A DNA stretch of 64,000 nt from Perognathus longimembris pacificus (lineage: Eukaryota > Chordata > Mammalia > Rodentia > Heteromyidae): the NCBI RefSeq assembly GCF_023159225.1, contig NC_063167.1, forward strand, positions 75,251,298 through 75,315,297, written 5' to 3'. The position numbers and the translations under genes were made by a program. The notes beneath the pieces were generated by a model that saw only the letters and a program-made list of their open reading frames with translations, was not told the DNA's origin and did no database searches. Of the stretch, positions 61,501 to 64,000 are shown piece by piece; position 1 is the first letter of the stretch; every line of letters starts with the position of its first letter.

Positions 61501-62635
61501 TTCATTAAAAAATGGTGTTGGGATATTAATGGGTATTGCATTGAATTTGTAGATAGCCTTTGGCAATATTGCCTTTTTGATTATATTAATCCTCCCAATC
61601 CAGGAGCATGGGAGGTTTTTCCATTTCCTTAGTTCTGACTTAATTTTGTTTTTCAAGCTTTTAAAGTTCTCATCAAAGAGGTCTTTCACTTCTTTGGTTA
61701 AGGTTATTCCTAGGTATTTTATGTTTTTGGGGGCTATTGCAAAAGGAGTTGCTTTCCTGATTTCAGCCTCGGTCTTCGGGTCATTAGCATAGAGAAAGGC
61801 CGTTATTTTTGAGGGTTTATTTTATATCCTGCAACTTTGCCAAAGTTTTGGATCAGCTCTAGTAGCTTGGGGGTAGAGTCTATGGGATTCTTTAGGTATA
61901 GGATCATGTCATCTGCGAAGAGAGAAAATTTAACTTCATCTTTTCCTATTTGGATCCCCTTTATATTTTCTTATTGCCTAATTGCTCTGGCTAGAAATTC
62001 TAGTACGATGTTGAAGAGCAGGGGCAAGAGTGGGCATCCCTGCCTTGTTCCTGATTTTAAAGGGAATGACTTTACTTTTTCACCATTTAGAGTTATACTT
62101 GCTAGAGATCAAACTTATTATTTGTGTTCTTGTGGGTTATTTTTACTTACTACATAGATTACTTTTTTTTTTTTTTTTGCTAGTTCTGGCGCTTGAACTC
62201 AGGGCCTGGGTACTGTCCCTGAGCTTCTTTTGCTCAAGGCTAGCACTCTATATAGACCACTTGAGCCACAGCGCCACTTCCGACATTTTTTTTGTGTATG
62301 TAGTGCTGAGGAATCAAACCCAGGGCTTCATGCATGCTAGGCAAGCACTCTGCCTCTAAGTCACATTCCCAGCCCCACAGACAATATATTTTTTTTTAAA
62401 AAACTTTTAATATGAAGAAAAGCTACAAAAAAATTAAATAAATAAATAAATGTTAAATAAATGATTCATACATTGTTAATATCTGTTCCAGATGTTGTGT
62501 AGTGATTTTGTGTAGCTGTAATATAGCATACATCTTTAAATAATGAAAATGTTCTCTTTTCCACAGATGGCGGGTACCATTGATATGACTCTTCAAAGTG
62601 ACATTATGACAATGTTTGAAAGCAACTTTGATTAA
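17785..62635 (+). CDS. BRDT: BRDT, bromodomain testis-specific protein (BET family), 17 coding exons
   Basis: Joined exons: 17785-17973, 19607-19744, 21555-21669, 24087-24259, 25263-25616, 27379-27507, 30130-30318, 30972-31144, 31313-31599, 31687-31800, 31879-32058, 39516-39574, 42352-42532, 49178-49275, 53806-54011, 54961-55141, 62567-62635. They sum to 2835 nt, 944 residues plus stop, against 947 in human BRDT. All introns are GT-AG and phases agree. Domains: bromodomain 1 about 27-133 (WPF 49-51, acetyl-lysine-binding Asn108), NLS-like KRK at 211-213, bromodomain 2 about 270-375 (WPF 293-295, Asn352), acidic serine cluster 402-418, coiled-coil motif B about 420-445, basic stretch 447-462, ET domain about 508-577, serine-rich tract about 637-678, C-terminal motif 920-944. 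Known role of the family: a nuclear chromatin reader in male germ cells that binds hyperacetylated histone H4, drives meiotic and spermatid transcription through P-TEFb and is needed for chromatin compaction. Identity is certain from whole-length resemblance; testis expression is inferred from orthologues. Confidence 0.97.
18614..18855 (+). mobile_element. B1-Geo composite SINE, good reference copy
   Basis: 7SL-like head (GGCTCACGCCTGTAATCCTA, then CTGAAGCCAGCCTAGGCAGG), a linker (TCCCCAATAAACTATTAAG) and a full Geo half (GCACTGTGGCTCAAATGG to CCCCAGGACTGGC). Confidence 0.88.
18880..19492 (-). mobile_element. LINE-1 3' end, antisense, BRDT intron 2
   Basis: The same 3' UTR family as 59438-60300 (shared GTTCTAATACCAGTATA and CAAGTCCTTCCATTTCC). 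Flanked by CCAGGTTATCACTTTT (18864-18879) and CCAGATTATCACTTTT (19493-19508), a near-perfect 16-bp target duplication. Confidence 0.9.
19607..19744 (+). CDS. BRDT: BRDT exon 3, residues 64-109 (core of bromodomain 1)
   Basis: It opens with [12 protein letters not shown], typical of the BET ZA loop, and ends CYLYNK. The Asn at 108 is the acetyl-lysine contact residue. It is 138 nt, phase 0 at both ends, with acceptor CCATAG and donor GTATGT. Confidence 0.97.
20148..20226 (-). mobile_element. ID-type monomer SINE, BRDT intron 3
   Basis: GAGATTTGAACCCAGGGC and TGCCACTCTGCTGTACC. Confidence 0.55.
20505..20692 (+). mobile_element. B4-like SINE (B1 head plus ID half), BRDT intron 3
   Basis: Head with TCATCCCAGCCAC and GGAGGATCACAG, then an ID-like half with GTGATTCAGCGGTCAAGCAC and GGCCCTGAATTGAAACCC. 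An older rodent family. Confidence 0.6.
20803..21050 (-). mobile_element. B1-Geo composite SINE, BRDT intron 3
   Basis: Antisense, preceded by a G run (20803-20822). The 7SL-like half ends AGGATTACAGGTATGTGTTC. Confidence 0.75.
21555..21669 (+). CDS. BRDT: BRDT exon 4, residues 110-148 (end of bromodomain 1, motif A)
   Basis: It begins [10 protein letters not shown], helix C of bromodomain 1, and ends in the basic KERIKK of BET motif A. It is 115 nt and leaves one base of codon 148. Flanks are CTAG and GTAAGC. Confidence 0.96.
21787..21983 (+). mobile_element. IDL-Geo SINE, BRDT intron 4
   Basis: A full dimer with an A tail, bounded by the perfect 16-bp duplication AAGAATGAATGTTCCT on both sides. 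Young. Confidence 0.93.
23246..23453 (+). mobile_element. IDL-Geo SINE, BRDT intron 4
   Basis: Near consensus, with intact left box A (TGGCCTAGTGG) and box B (GGTTCAATTCC). The duplication AAAGTAATTTTTA flanks it. Confidence 0.93.
24087..24259 (+). CDS. BRDT: BRDT exon 5, residues 148-205 (inter-bromodomain linker)
   Basis: A 173-nt linker exon rich in Ser, Thr and Pro, poorly conserved apart from the blocks [13 protein letters not shown] and SISPLN shared with human BRDT. Acceptor is TTAG. The donor is CAA|GTAAGT, so the phase returns to 0. Confidence 0.94.
24660..24772 (-). mobile_element. B1 SINE fragment, BRDT intron 5
   Basis: CCTGTCTCAACCTTCGAAGTG and TAGGCATGTACCACTATACC. Confidence 0.6.
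24992..25195 (-). mobile_element. IDL-Geo SINE, about 70 nt upstream of BRDT exon 6
   Basis: An antisense dimer close to the exon 6 acceptor. Its T-rich complement lies at the left edge, so it does not replace the acceptor polypyrimidine tract. Confidence 0.88.
25263..25616 (+). CDS. BRDT: BRDT exon 6, residues 206-323 (NLS, first half of bromodomain 2)
   Basis: This is the longest coding exon (354 nt, phase 0/0). The KRK cluster at 211-213 is the likely nuclear signal. [14 protein letters not shown] starts bromodomain 2 helix Z, WPF is at 293-295, and [16 protein letters not shown] closes the exon. Confidence 0.97.
25860..26310 (-). mobile_element. Old LINE-1 ORF2 3' fragment, antisense, BRDT intron 6
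   Basis: It parallels 60250-60560 (shared TGTCTACTGAGGGGCAT and the GTTGTGCTGGTAGCTTTAGTG segment) with many substitutions and no open frame. Confidence 0.8.
26956..27172 (+). mobile_element. B1-Geo composite SINE, BRDT intron 6
   Basis: Head TGCTTGTAACTCAGGCCTAT, linker CCAGTTAACCACCAGGAACC, Geo half ending CCCAGGACTGACAC with an internal deletion. It lies about 200 nt upstream of exon 7. Confidence 0.8.
27379..27507 (+). CDS. BRDT: BRDT exon 7, residues 324-366 (second half of bromodomain 2)
   Basis: It reads [20 protein letters not shown] and then the [10 protein letters not shown] loop with acetyl-lysine-binding Asn352. It is 129 nt, phase 0/0, donor GTGAGT. Confidence 0.97.
27729..27936 (-). 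mobile_element. IDL-Geo SINE, BRDT intron 7
   Basis: Antisense dimer (GGCTTCTTTTTGCTCAAGAC and GAATTGAACCCAGGGC), moderately diverged. It abuts the old LINE-1. Confidence 0.85.
28278..28504 (+). mobile_element. IDL-Geo SINE nested in old LINE-1
   Basis: Near consensus with an (AAAT)n tail. ATAAATTTCTGTAGA occurs on both sides, splitting the LINE-1 complement. Confidence 0.93.
28700..28904 (-). mobile_element. B1-Geo composite SINE inside old LINE-1
   Basis: Truncated Geo complement (CACCACTAGTGCTCTTCTAC), then linker GGTGGTTAATTGGAGATAAA and the 7SL-like complement. Confidence 0.78.
30130..30318 (+). CDS. BRDT: BRDT exon 8, residues 367-429 (acidic serine cluster)
   Basis: It carries the Ser/Glu/Asp-rich stretch about 402-418, resembling the CK2-type phosphorylation cluster after bromodomain 2 in BET proteins, then the start of motif B (VKLQEQ). 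The donor CAG|GTGACC fits the KLQEQ-L junction of the family. Confidence 0.95.
30815..30895 (-). mobile_element. ID-type monomer SINE, BRDT intron 8
   Basis: AAATCGAACCCAAGGC and CTGCTACTGAACTATATTCC, shortly before exon 9. Confidence 0.55.
30972..31144 (+). CDS. BRDT: BRDT exon 9, residues 430-487 (motif B coiled coil, basic stretch)
   Basis: [14 protein letters not shown] is the BET motif B, used for dimerisation in the family. It is followed by a Lys/Arg-rich stretch at 447-462. The exon is 173 nt and ends AGC AC, leaving two bases of codon 487. Donor GTAAGT. Confidence 0.95.
31195..31266 (+). mobile_element. ID-type monomer SINE in the 168-nt BRDT intron 9
   Basis: GGCTGAGTGTATAGGTCTGT and GGTCCTGGGTTTAATC. 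The SINE fills nearly half of this very short intron. Confidence 0.55.
31313..31599 (+). CDS. BRDT: BRDT exon 10, residues 487-582 plus one base of codon 583 (ET domain)
   Basis: [20 protein letters not shown] through the acidic [18 protein letters not shown] to CLRKRPLKP is a complete extra-terminal domain, a docking site for chromatin co-factors. It is separated from exon 9 by only 168 nt. Acceptor TTACAG, donor GTATGT. Confidence 0.97.
31687..31800 (+). CDS. BRDT: BRDT exon 11, residues 583-620 plus one base of codon 621
   Basis: Basic and helical, with [21 protein letters not shown] matching the segment after the ET domain in BET proteins. It sits between an 87-nt intron and a 78-nt intron. 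It leaves one base of codon 621. Donor GTAGGT. Confidence 0.94.
31801..31878 (+). other. BRDT: Intron 11 of BRDT, 78 nt, stop-free in the coding frame
   Basis: GTAGGT...TTTTGTAG. Splicing it out gives the family-like KRQIK-P-EKT junction. Its length is a multiple of three, and reading through from codon 621 gives no stop, so an unspliced mRNA would stay in frame. Confidence 0.85.
31879..32058 (+). CDS. BRDT: BRDT exon 12, residues 621-680 plus one base of codon 681 (serine-rich tract)
   Basis: After SGSRLSD comes a serine run encoded mostly by AGC (nine consecutive AGC codons first), then acidic [12 protein letters not shown]. This corresponds to the SEED region of BET proteins. Acceptor TTTTGTAG; the donor CAG|GTTAGC is weaker than its neighbours. 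Confidence 0.9.
31931..32036 (+). repeat. Coding AGC/AGT serine microsatellite in BRDT exon 12
   Basis: Nine AGC codons, then mixed AGC, AGT, TCC, TCA and TCG serine codons broken by Asn, Gly, Gln and Asp. The antisense frame gives a spurious cysteine-rich ORF. Confidence 0.9.
32059..33300. other. Proximal BRDT intron 12, AT-rich
   Basis: No exon or clear repeat seen. T-rich and A-rich runs at 32517-32525 and 32817-32840. Confidence 0.4.
33755..33985 (-). mobile_element. B4-like SINE (ID half plus B1 head), BRDT intron 12
   Basis: ID complement (GCAAGCACTCTACCATTTGAG) at the left, B1 complement (TAGGATTACAGGCATGAACC) at the right. Confidence 0.65.
34179..34384 (-). mobile_element. IDL-Geo SINE, BRDT intron 12
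   Basis: Near consensus, antisense, with the duplication AGTATATTTCTTTTT flanking it. Confidence 0.92.
35231..35447 (-). mobile_element. IDL-Geo SINE, BRDT intron 12
   Basis: A diverged antisense dimer with TTTG-rich left edge. CAGGGTT flanks both ends. Confidence 0.85.
36091..36295 (+). mobile_element. B1-Geo composite SINE, BRDT intron 12
   Basis: Linker shortened to GAGACACTCTGGAAG. The Geo half runs to CTTCAAGCCCCAAGA and then a CACA-rich tail. Confidence 0.8.
36865..37020. mobile_element. MER5-like DNA transposon fragment (hAT-Charlie), BRDT intron 12
   Basis: ACATTAGAATCACTTATAAA on the left and TTTTGAGAACATTGGTCTAG on the right match the ends of non-autonomous MER5-type elements. 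The inside is diverged. Confidence 0.5.
37030..38690. other. BRDT intron 12, AT-rich block without recognised features apart from a microsatellite
   Basis: Very AT-rich, short frames only. The GT/TA repeat at 37856-37916 is the single structured element. Confidence 0.4.
37856..37916 (+). repeat. (GT)n then (TA)n microsatellite, BRDT intron 12
   Basis: About nine GT units, then TATATATGTATATG-type sequence, wholly alternating purine-pyrimidine for most of its length. Confidence 0.9.
38690..38990 (+). repeat. Unclassified repeat, copy 1, upstream of BRDT exon 13
   Basis: Related to 40855-41010: GACCTAGGCTTATGATCC and CACATATTTGTACTC recur there. Its right end holds a short internal tandem duplication of AGTGAGATCTCTT...CCAGTGTCAGC (about 38868-38945). 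Confidence 0.6.
39516..39574 (+). CDS. BRDT: BRDT exon 13, residues 681-700
   Basis: A 59-nt exon after a 7.5-kb intron. It completes a Glu codon from the preceding G, then reads [19 protein letters not shown], where DSPSKEN is shared with human BRDT. Acceptor TTTGCAG, donor GTAAGC. The upstream half is divergent. Confidence 0.88.
40350..40600 (+). mobile_element. B1-Geo composite SINE with a (CA)n tail, BRDT intron 13
   Basis: It ends GTCAAGCCCCAGGAC followed at once by (CA)n at 40562-40592 and (GA)n, a microsatellite grown from the SINE tail. Confidence 0.8.
40855..41010 (+). repeat. Unclassified repeat, copy 2, downstream of BRDT exon 13
   Basis: Same orientation as 38690-38990, with GACCTAGGATTATGAT, ACATATTTGTACTCC and CTAGTGTCAGCAA. 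No family was recognised. An LTR or old dispersed element is possible. Confidence 0.6.
41204..41402 (-). mobile_element. IDL-Geo SINE, BRDT intron 13
   Basis: Antisense dimer, 950 nt upstream of exon 14, with the left monomer reading GCATACTAGGCAAGC on the + strand. Confidence 0.86.
41690..41885 (+). mobile_element. MIR element, BRDT intron 13
   Basis: Diverged core with ATCTCTGAGTCTTACTGTAA, GGAAATAATAACTATGCC and AAGCACTAAATAAATATTAG. Confidence 0.7.
42150..42245 (+). mobile_element. MIR fragment about 110 nt upstream of BRDT exon 14
   Basis: AAGTTATTTAATTTCTAAAC, CTCATCTGGAAGATAGAAAT and GATTGTCCCTTAAGG, core only. Confidence 0.5.
42352..42532 (+). CDS. BRDT: BRDT exon 14, residues 701-760 plus one base of codon 761
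   Basis: A low-conservation Gln/Pro/Ala-rich segment. [15 protein letters not shown] and the later NHYQPD block resemble human BRDT only loosely. The frame is open and the phase correct (181 nt). Acceptor GTCTAG, donor GTAAGA. Confidence 0.88.
44126..44645 (-). mobile_element. Probable solo LTR in BRDT intron 14
   Basis: A 520-bp GC-rich block bounded by TGTTGGG and CCCAACA inverted ends and by ACTTT on both sides (44121-44125 and 44646-44650). The minus-strand reading contains AATAAA (near 44373). No internal proviral sequence adjoins it. The TGTTGGG terminus recalls class II (ERVK/IAP-like) LTRs, but the 5-bp duplication is not the usual 6, so the class is open. Confidence 0.65.
44606..44639. 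repeat. Perfect inverted repeat in the solo LTR
   Basis: The arms GGTCAGCTGTG (44606-44616) and CACAGCTGACC (44629-44639) enclose a 12-nt spacer. Each arm contains an E-box CAGCTG. Confidence 0.85.
44655..44850 (+). mobile_element. LINE-1 ORF2 fragment, sense, BRDT intron 14
   Basis: Decayed RT coding sequence, including CACGACCAAGTTGGTTTCAT, the conserved DQVGF-type segment. It lies immediately right of the solo LTR. Confidence 0.65.
45085..45305 (+). mobile_element. MIR/CORE-SINE element, BRDT intron 14
   Basis: TGTGTGACCTTGGGCAAGTC, ACTTAACCTCTCTGTGC and the TACCTCACAGGGTTGTTGTG block are the MIR core. The end GGCGCTATATAAATAC resembles MIR3-type tails. Unusually well preserved. Confidence 0.85.
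45312..45790 (+). mobile_element. LINE-1 ORF2 fragment, sense, split by a SINE
   Basis: CTAAAATTCATATAGAAAC and CAGCATAGTATTGGCACAGA are typical of ORF2 downstream of the RT. An IDL-Geo at 45484-45690 interrupts it with the 15-bp duplication AAAAAACAGCATAGT. Confidence 0.7.
45484..45690 (+). mobile_element. IDL-Geo SINE nested in LINE-1, BRDT intron 14
   Basis: The right monomer ends GGACTGGCC followed by an (AAAC)n-type tail. The duplication AAAAAACAGCATAGT is exact. Confidence 0.93.
46346..46550 (+). mobile_element. IDL-Geo SINE, BRDT intron 14
   Basis: A full dimer with a pure A tail. AGAAGAGTAAAGACA is repeated exactly at both ends. Confidence 0.93.
46864..46928 (+). repeat. (CATA)n / (TA)n microsatellite, BRDT intron 14
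   Basis: CATA units, then TATATATACGTATATATA. It borders a B1-Geo tail. Confidence 0.9.
46934..47180 (-). mobile_element. B1-Geo composite SINE, BRDT intron 14
   Basis: Antisense, adjoining an AT/AC microsatellite at its left (tail complement) edge. The head reads GATTGCAGGCATGAGCCAGG. Confidence 0.8.
47200..49150. other. BRDT intron 14 block, mostly unassigned
   Basis: Contains the polypyrimidine tract, an exact local duplication of GCAGATAATAGAGAACTTTGAATCT-like sequence (unit near 47754-47777 repeated at 47790-47813) and a short C run (48545-48556). No exon seen. Confidence 0.4.
48141..48270 (+). repeat. (TTCC)n / (TTTCC)n polypyrimidine tract, BRDT intron 14
   Basis: 130 nt almost wholly pyrimidine, shifting from TTCC to CTTTT/CC units. 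The minus-strand lysine/glycine frame over it is spurious. Confidence 0.92.
49178..49275 (+). CDS. BRDT: BRDT exon 15, residues 761-793
   Basis: [14 protein letters not shown] and [11 protein letters not shown] match the corresponding human segment. It is 98 nt, completes the Gly codon and returns to phase 0. Acceptor CTTCTAG, donor GTAAAC. Confidence 0.92.
49463..49650 (-). mobile_element. B1-Geo composite SINE, about 190 nt after BRDT exon 15
   Basis: Antisense with a shortened linker (CACTTTGGAGTCTCAGGG). The head ends TAGGATTATGGGTGTAAGCC. Confidence 0.76.
50405..50496 (-). mobile_element. ID-type monomer SINE, BRDT intron 15
   Basis: GGGGGTTGAACTCAGTC and CTCTACCACTGAGATCTCC. Confidence 0.55.
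51640..52145 (+). repeat. Possible LTR-like sequence in BRDT intron 15
   Basis: It has a CCATAAAAG motif near 51902, AATAAA at 52082-52087 and an end TTGCAACA, followed by TTTGGTCAAC, an arrangement like R-U5 and a primer site. No second copy and no clear left end were found. Confidence 0.25.
52269..52545 (-). mobile_element. B1-Geo composite SINE, BRDT intron 15
   Basis: Antisense, with an internal T run (52326-52345) and a second T-rich stretch in the linker. Confidence 0.75.
52635..52870 (+). mobile_element. B1-headed SINE with ID-like second half, BRDT intron 15
   Basis: Head ATGCCTGTAATCCTAGCTAC, an (AAAC)n stretch at 52750-52780, then a tRNA-like half (AGTGTAGAGCACCAGCC). It could be a B4-like element. 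Confidence 0.6.
53157..53354 (-). mobile_element. IDL-Geo SINE, BRDT intron 15
   Basis: Antisense dimer with a small deletion in the right monomer (TAGCACCACTTGAGCC). It ends at GCCTAGCCC. Confidence 0.84.
53806..54011 (+). CDS. BRDT: BRDT exon 16, residues 794-861 plus two bases of codon 862
   Basis: A strongly conserved block: [30 protein letters not shown] and [14 protein letters not shown], the C-terminal basic helix region of long BET proteins. The donor is AG|GTCTGT. The Arg codon is completed by exon 17. Confidence 0.96.
54273..54540 (+). mobile_element. B1-Geo composite SINE with a CpG/CA tail, BRDT intron 16
   Basis: A full composite ending GTTCAAGCCCCAGGAC, then CGCACGCACGCGCGCGTG and (CA)n. 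Confidence 0.83.
54652..54860 (+). mobile_element. B1-Geo composite SINE, BRDT intron 16
   Basis: It starts GCCAGGCACCAGAGGCTCAC. The Geo half is cut after CTAGCATTGAG by a GAGA tract. It lies about 100 nt before exon 17. Confidence 0.8.
54961..55141 (+). CDS. BRDT: BRDT exon 17, residues 862-922
   Basis: It begins [17 protein letters not shown] and ends in the charged [12 protein letters not shown] helix leading to the C-terminal motif. It is 181 nt, returns to phase 0, donor GTAAGT. Confidence 0.96.
55263..55465 (+). mobile_element. IDL-Geo SINE, BRDT intron 17
   Basis: A full dimer with GCATGCACGAAGCC in the left monomer. TCATAGTCAA is repeated at both ends. Confidence 0.9.
55799..55948 (-). 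mobile_element. Very short LINE-1 3' terminus, antisense, BRDT intron 17
   Basis: About 150 bp ending in a T-rich tract, with ACTGATGTACAGAGAGGTT shared with the LINE-1 at 59438. Bounded by TCAAAGTCAGTTTTA on each side (about 55783 and 55949). Confidence 0.85.
56111..56319 (-). mobile_element. IDL-Geo SINE, BRDT intron 17
   Basis: Antisense dimer with a GTT-rich tail complement. AACATAG flanks it. Confidence 0.86.
56818..57019 (+). mobile_element. IDL-Geo SINE, BRDT intron 17
   Basis: Near consensus. TGAATTTTA is repeated at both ends. The tail begins GGGGGGAAAA. Confidence 0.91.
57059..57296 (-). mobile_element. B1-Geo composite SINE, BRDT intron 17
   Basis: Antisense, following the IDL-Geo at 56818. 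The head complement AGGATTACAGGCATGAGCCAC is well kept. Confidence 0.78.
57300..58140. other. BRDT intron 17 block, mostly unassigned
   Basis: A short inverted repeat, ACTTGGGGG (about 57620) against CCCCCAAGT (about 57645), flanks a G-rich run. Otherwise unique sequence without open frames of note. Confidence 0.4.
58151..58385 (+). mobile_element. B1-Geo composite SINE, BRDT intron 17
   Basis: GCCTGGCACTGGTGGCTCAC begins a full composite. The linker TCTCCAGTTAAACACCAGAA and the Geo half to CATGACTGG are clear. Confidence 0.84.
58561..58636 (-). mobile_element. ID-type monomer SINE, BRDT intron 17
   Basis: GGGATCGAACCCAGGACG and TTACCACTGAGCTACATCCC, closest to a plain tRNA-Ala-like ID in the window. 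Confidence 0.68.
58671..58879 (-). mobile_element. IDL-Geo SINE, BRDT intron 17
   Basis: It has a long T run at the left edge (complement of the A tail) and flanks CTCCTGACTTTT / CTCTTGACTTTT. Confidence 0.9.
59128..59329 (+). mobile_element. IDL-Geo SINE, BRDT intron 17
   Basis: Left monomer with GTGCATGAAACCCTGG. AAGTTTA on both sides. It lies about 100 nt from the LINE-1 3' end. Confidence 0.89.
59840..60048 (+). mobile_element. IDL-Geo SINE nested in the young LINE-1
   Basis: It interrupts the LINE-1 3' UTR with the exact duplication AGTAGTTACAACT and an 18-A tail. It is younger than the LINE-1. Confidence 0.95.
60181..61689 (-). pseudogene. LINE-1 ORF2 C-terminal fragment, 502 codons open
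   Basis: A contiguous frame covering the part of ORF2p downstream of the reverse transcriptase core. Recognisable stretches are [24 protein letters not shown] and the terminal [13 protein letters not shown]. It lacks the endonuclease and most of the RT and is not an independent gene. Confidence 0.93.
62163..62376 (-). mobile_element. IDL-Geo SINE, about 190 nt upstream of the last BRDT exon
   Basis: Antisense dimer with a long T run at its left edge. An insertion of about 6 nt (TATAGA) sits in the right monomer. Confidence 0.87.
62567..62635 (+). CDS. BRDT: BRDT exon 18 (last), residues 923-944 and stop
   Basis: It encodes [18 protein letters not shown] and the terminal SNFD, the P-TEFb-interacting C-terminal motif of BRD4/BRDT long forms, then TAA. 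Acceptor TTCCACAG. The exon lies 7.4 kb beyond exon 17, past a LINE-1 insertion. Confidence 0.97.
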   Translation: MAGTIDMTLQSDIMTMFESNFD

Positions 62636-62790
62636 AATTAGCCATCGACTTTAAATGAATCATATAAGAGTTTGAAATACATATAGTAAAATGATTGTTT
62701 TTCAGACACCAAATATATCAATCTTATATTGTATTTTGACTGCTCTAAGACGATTAAACCGTTTTCACTTGCATTTTTAATAGCTATATG
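62636..62790 (+). other. BRDT: BRDT 3' UTR (end uncertain)
   Basis: AT-rich unique sequence follows the stop. No AATAAA occurs on the + strand up to the SINE at 63662. The first plausible signal is ATTAAA at 62753-62758, followed by T-rich sequence (62761-62803). GATAAA and TATAAA variants farther down (from about 62958) are alternatives, so the UTR may be longer. Confidence 0.5.
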
Positions 62791-62799
62791 TTCATTTTT

Positions 62800-63620
62800 T
62801 AGTGACACAATTTATAGGAAGTTTTATCATTTGGATCTCTGAACATTGAATAGCTTCCCAGATTCACTCTACACATAATTGTCAGATATGTATTATAGAC
62901 CCTGATTTAAACAAATCCAAAAGCAATAGTTTCTGATTGTTTTTAAAATGAAGAATTTATAAAAGTAATTGAAACATATTTCCTGTTGAGTTTTAACTTA
63001 AGATAAATACTTGTGATAAATATTTAGAGTTTCTAACAAATGACACTTGGTTTTTGTGTGTGTCCATTTATATAAGATTCTTTGGTGGTTGCATATTCAA
63101 AATTTACATTGACGTTTAGCTTAAAAGAAGTACTACCTCTGGTTTGAAAAGTGTTGAATTTGAAGCAAAATAATAGTAAATGTTAATTATGTATGTAAGT
63201 TTCTATAGGAACTTATCAGACCTTAATATGTATGTGATTACAATGAATGTTTAATTTTACGTAACCATACTAAAACTTGAGCTTATATTTAAGTATTCTG
63301 TAAAGCATTTTTGTTTTGTCATTTTCAAGTTACAATTATGTATAAATCATGTGTCTTGGCTCCCTGTATTTAAAATTTTTGAACTCTTGAAGTGTAACAG
63401 GATTTAAGCACTCTTCTAATACCTAAAGTAAAAATTCAAAGTGGGCATGTATTTTAGAGAGAAAAAAGAATACAAAAGTTTTCTTGATTTCATTTATTAA
63501 TAGCATGAATGGTGAAATACTTTTAGACTACCAACCAATTTAAAAACATGACTAATGAGTGGGTAAACTATAGCATTACCTACATGAAACAGTGTGAAAA
63601 TAATGGTCATTTCTATTCAA
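62800..63620. other. Region after BRDT, AT-rich, no second gene seen
   Basis: May include the distal 3' UTR if the polyadenylation site lies downstream of 62800. No open frame longer than about 60 codons with recognisable content. Confidence 0.4.
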
Positions 63621-63621
63621 C

Positions 63622-63661
63622 ATGTGTGTGTGTGTGCGTGTGTGTGTGTGTGTGTGTGCGC
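63622..63661 (+). repeat. (GT)n microsatellite downstream of BRDT
   Basis: GT units with two GC interruptions. It precedes an antisense B1-Geo. Confidence 0.92.
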
Positions 63662-63900
63662 GAATGTACACTGGTCCTGGGGGCAAACCCAGGGCCTGGG
63701 CACTCTCTTGGGCTTTTTTTGCTCAAGCCTAATGCTCTACCACTTGAGCTACAGCTCCACTTCTTGTTTTGTTTTTTGTTTTGTTTTTTAGATAAAGGAG
63801 TCTCACAGACTTTCCTGCCTGGCTGGCTTCAAACCGTAATCTTCACATCTCAGCCTCCTGAGAAAGTAGAATTATAGGCATGAGCCACCAGCACCTGGCT
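63662..63900 (-). mobile_element. B1-Geo composite SINE downstream of BRDT
   Basis: Antisense, next to a GT microsatellite (its tail complement). The head complement ends ATTATAGGCATGAGCCACC. Confidence 0.78.
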
Positions 63901-64000
63901 TTCTATCCAACTATTAACCAAGAAATTAGGATATGTAGATTAAAAATATATTGATGATTTCCCTAAAAGAGTACAAAAGCTTCTTGACAGCTGTTCTGAT

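Larger units (their letters stand above)
59438..62107 (-). mobile_element. 5'-truncated LINE-1 with open ORF2 3' segment
   Basis: It is flanked by ATCAAACTT (59429-59437 and 62108-62116). The minus-strand 3' end carries a poly(A) (T run at the left edge) and a G-rich 3' UTR. ORF2 spans 62107 down to 60181. The reverse transcriptase FADDMILYL motif is at about 61900, and a one-base loss near 61808 breaks the frame. From 61689 to 60181 a 502-codon frame is intact and reaches the normal end, including the C-terminal cysteine-containing region. An IDL-Geo SINE is nested in the 3' UTR. Confidence 0.93.

Overview
This is a mammalian nuclear genome window, and its repeats point to a geomyoid rodent (kangaroo rat, pocket mouse or pocket gopher group). 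The diagnostic repeat is a dimeric SINE with a tRNA-Ala/ID-like left half and a right half ending in CCAGGACTGGC, which matches the published description of IDL-Geo, a SINE restricted to Geomyoidea. I count about 22 copies. About 22 further composites join a 7SL/B1-like head to the same right half. The exact species cannot be read from this window.

The only protein-coding host gene I can support is BRDT (bromodomain testis-specific protein, BET family), on the + strand. A GC-rich promoter and a probable non-coding first exon lie near 11.9-12.1 kb. Seventeen coding exons run from the ATG at 17785 to the TAA at 62635. Every junction is GT/AG and phase-consistent, and the exons sum to 2835 nt (944 residues plus stop). 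Bromodomain 1 is in exons 2-4, bromodomain 2 in exons 6-7, the ET domain in exons 10-11, a serine-rich tract in exon 12 and the C-terminal P-TEFb-binding motif in exons 17-18. No domain is broken.

Region by region: 1-11.7 kb is intergenic and dense in repeats. It holds a 2.14-kb non-autonomous gammaretrovirus-like provirus (4940-7077) with two identical 308-bp LTRs and a 4-bp target duplication, inserted into a B1-Geo SINE. Two diverged, related LTR-like blocks (about 3.2-3.5 and 7.9-8.5 kb) flank it. 11.7-12.3 kb is the CpG-island promoter. 12.1-62.6 kb is BRDT, whose introns carry many SINEs, several antisense LINE-1 fragments, a probable solo LTR (44126-44645) and a 5'-truncated LINE-1 (59438-62107) with a 502-codon open ORF2 segment. 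62.6-64 kb is 3' UTR and downstream DNA.

Points most worth a second look: the identical-LTR provirus; the 78-nt intron 11, which is a multiple of three and lacks an in-frame stop, so its retention would insert 26 residues next to the serine tract; the B1-Geo chimeric SINE class; a three-codon uORF before the BRDT start; and a pair of related repeats flanking the small exon 13. No CRISPR, operon or other prokaryotic feature is present.
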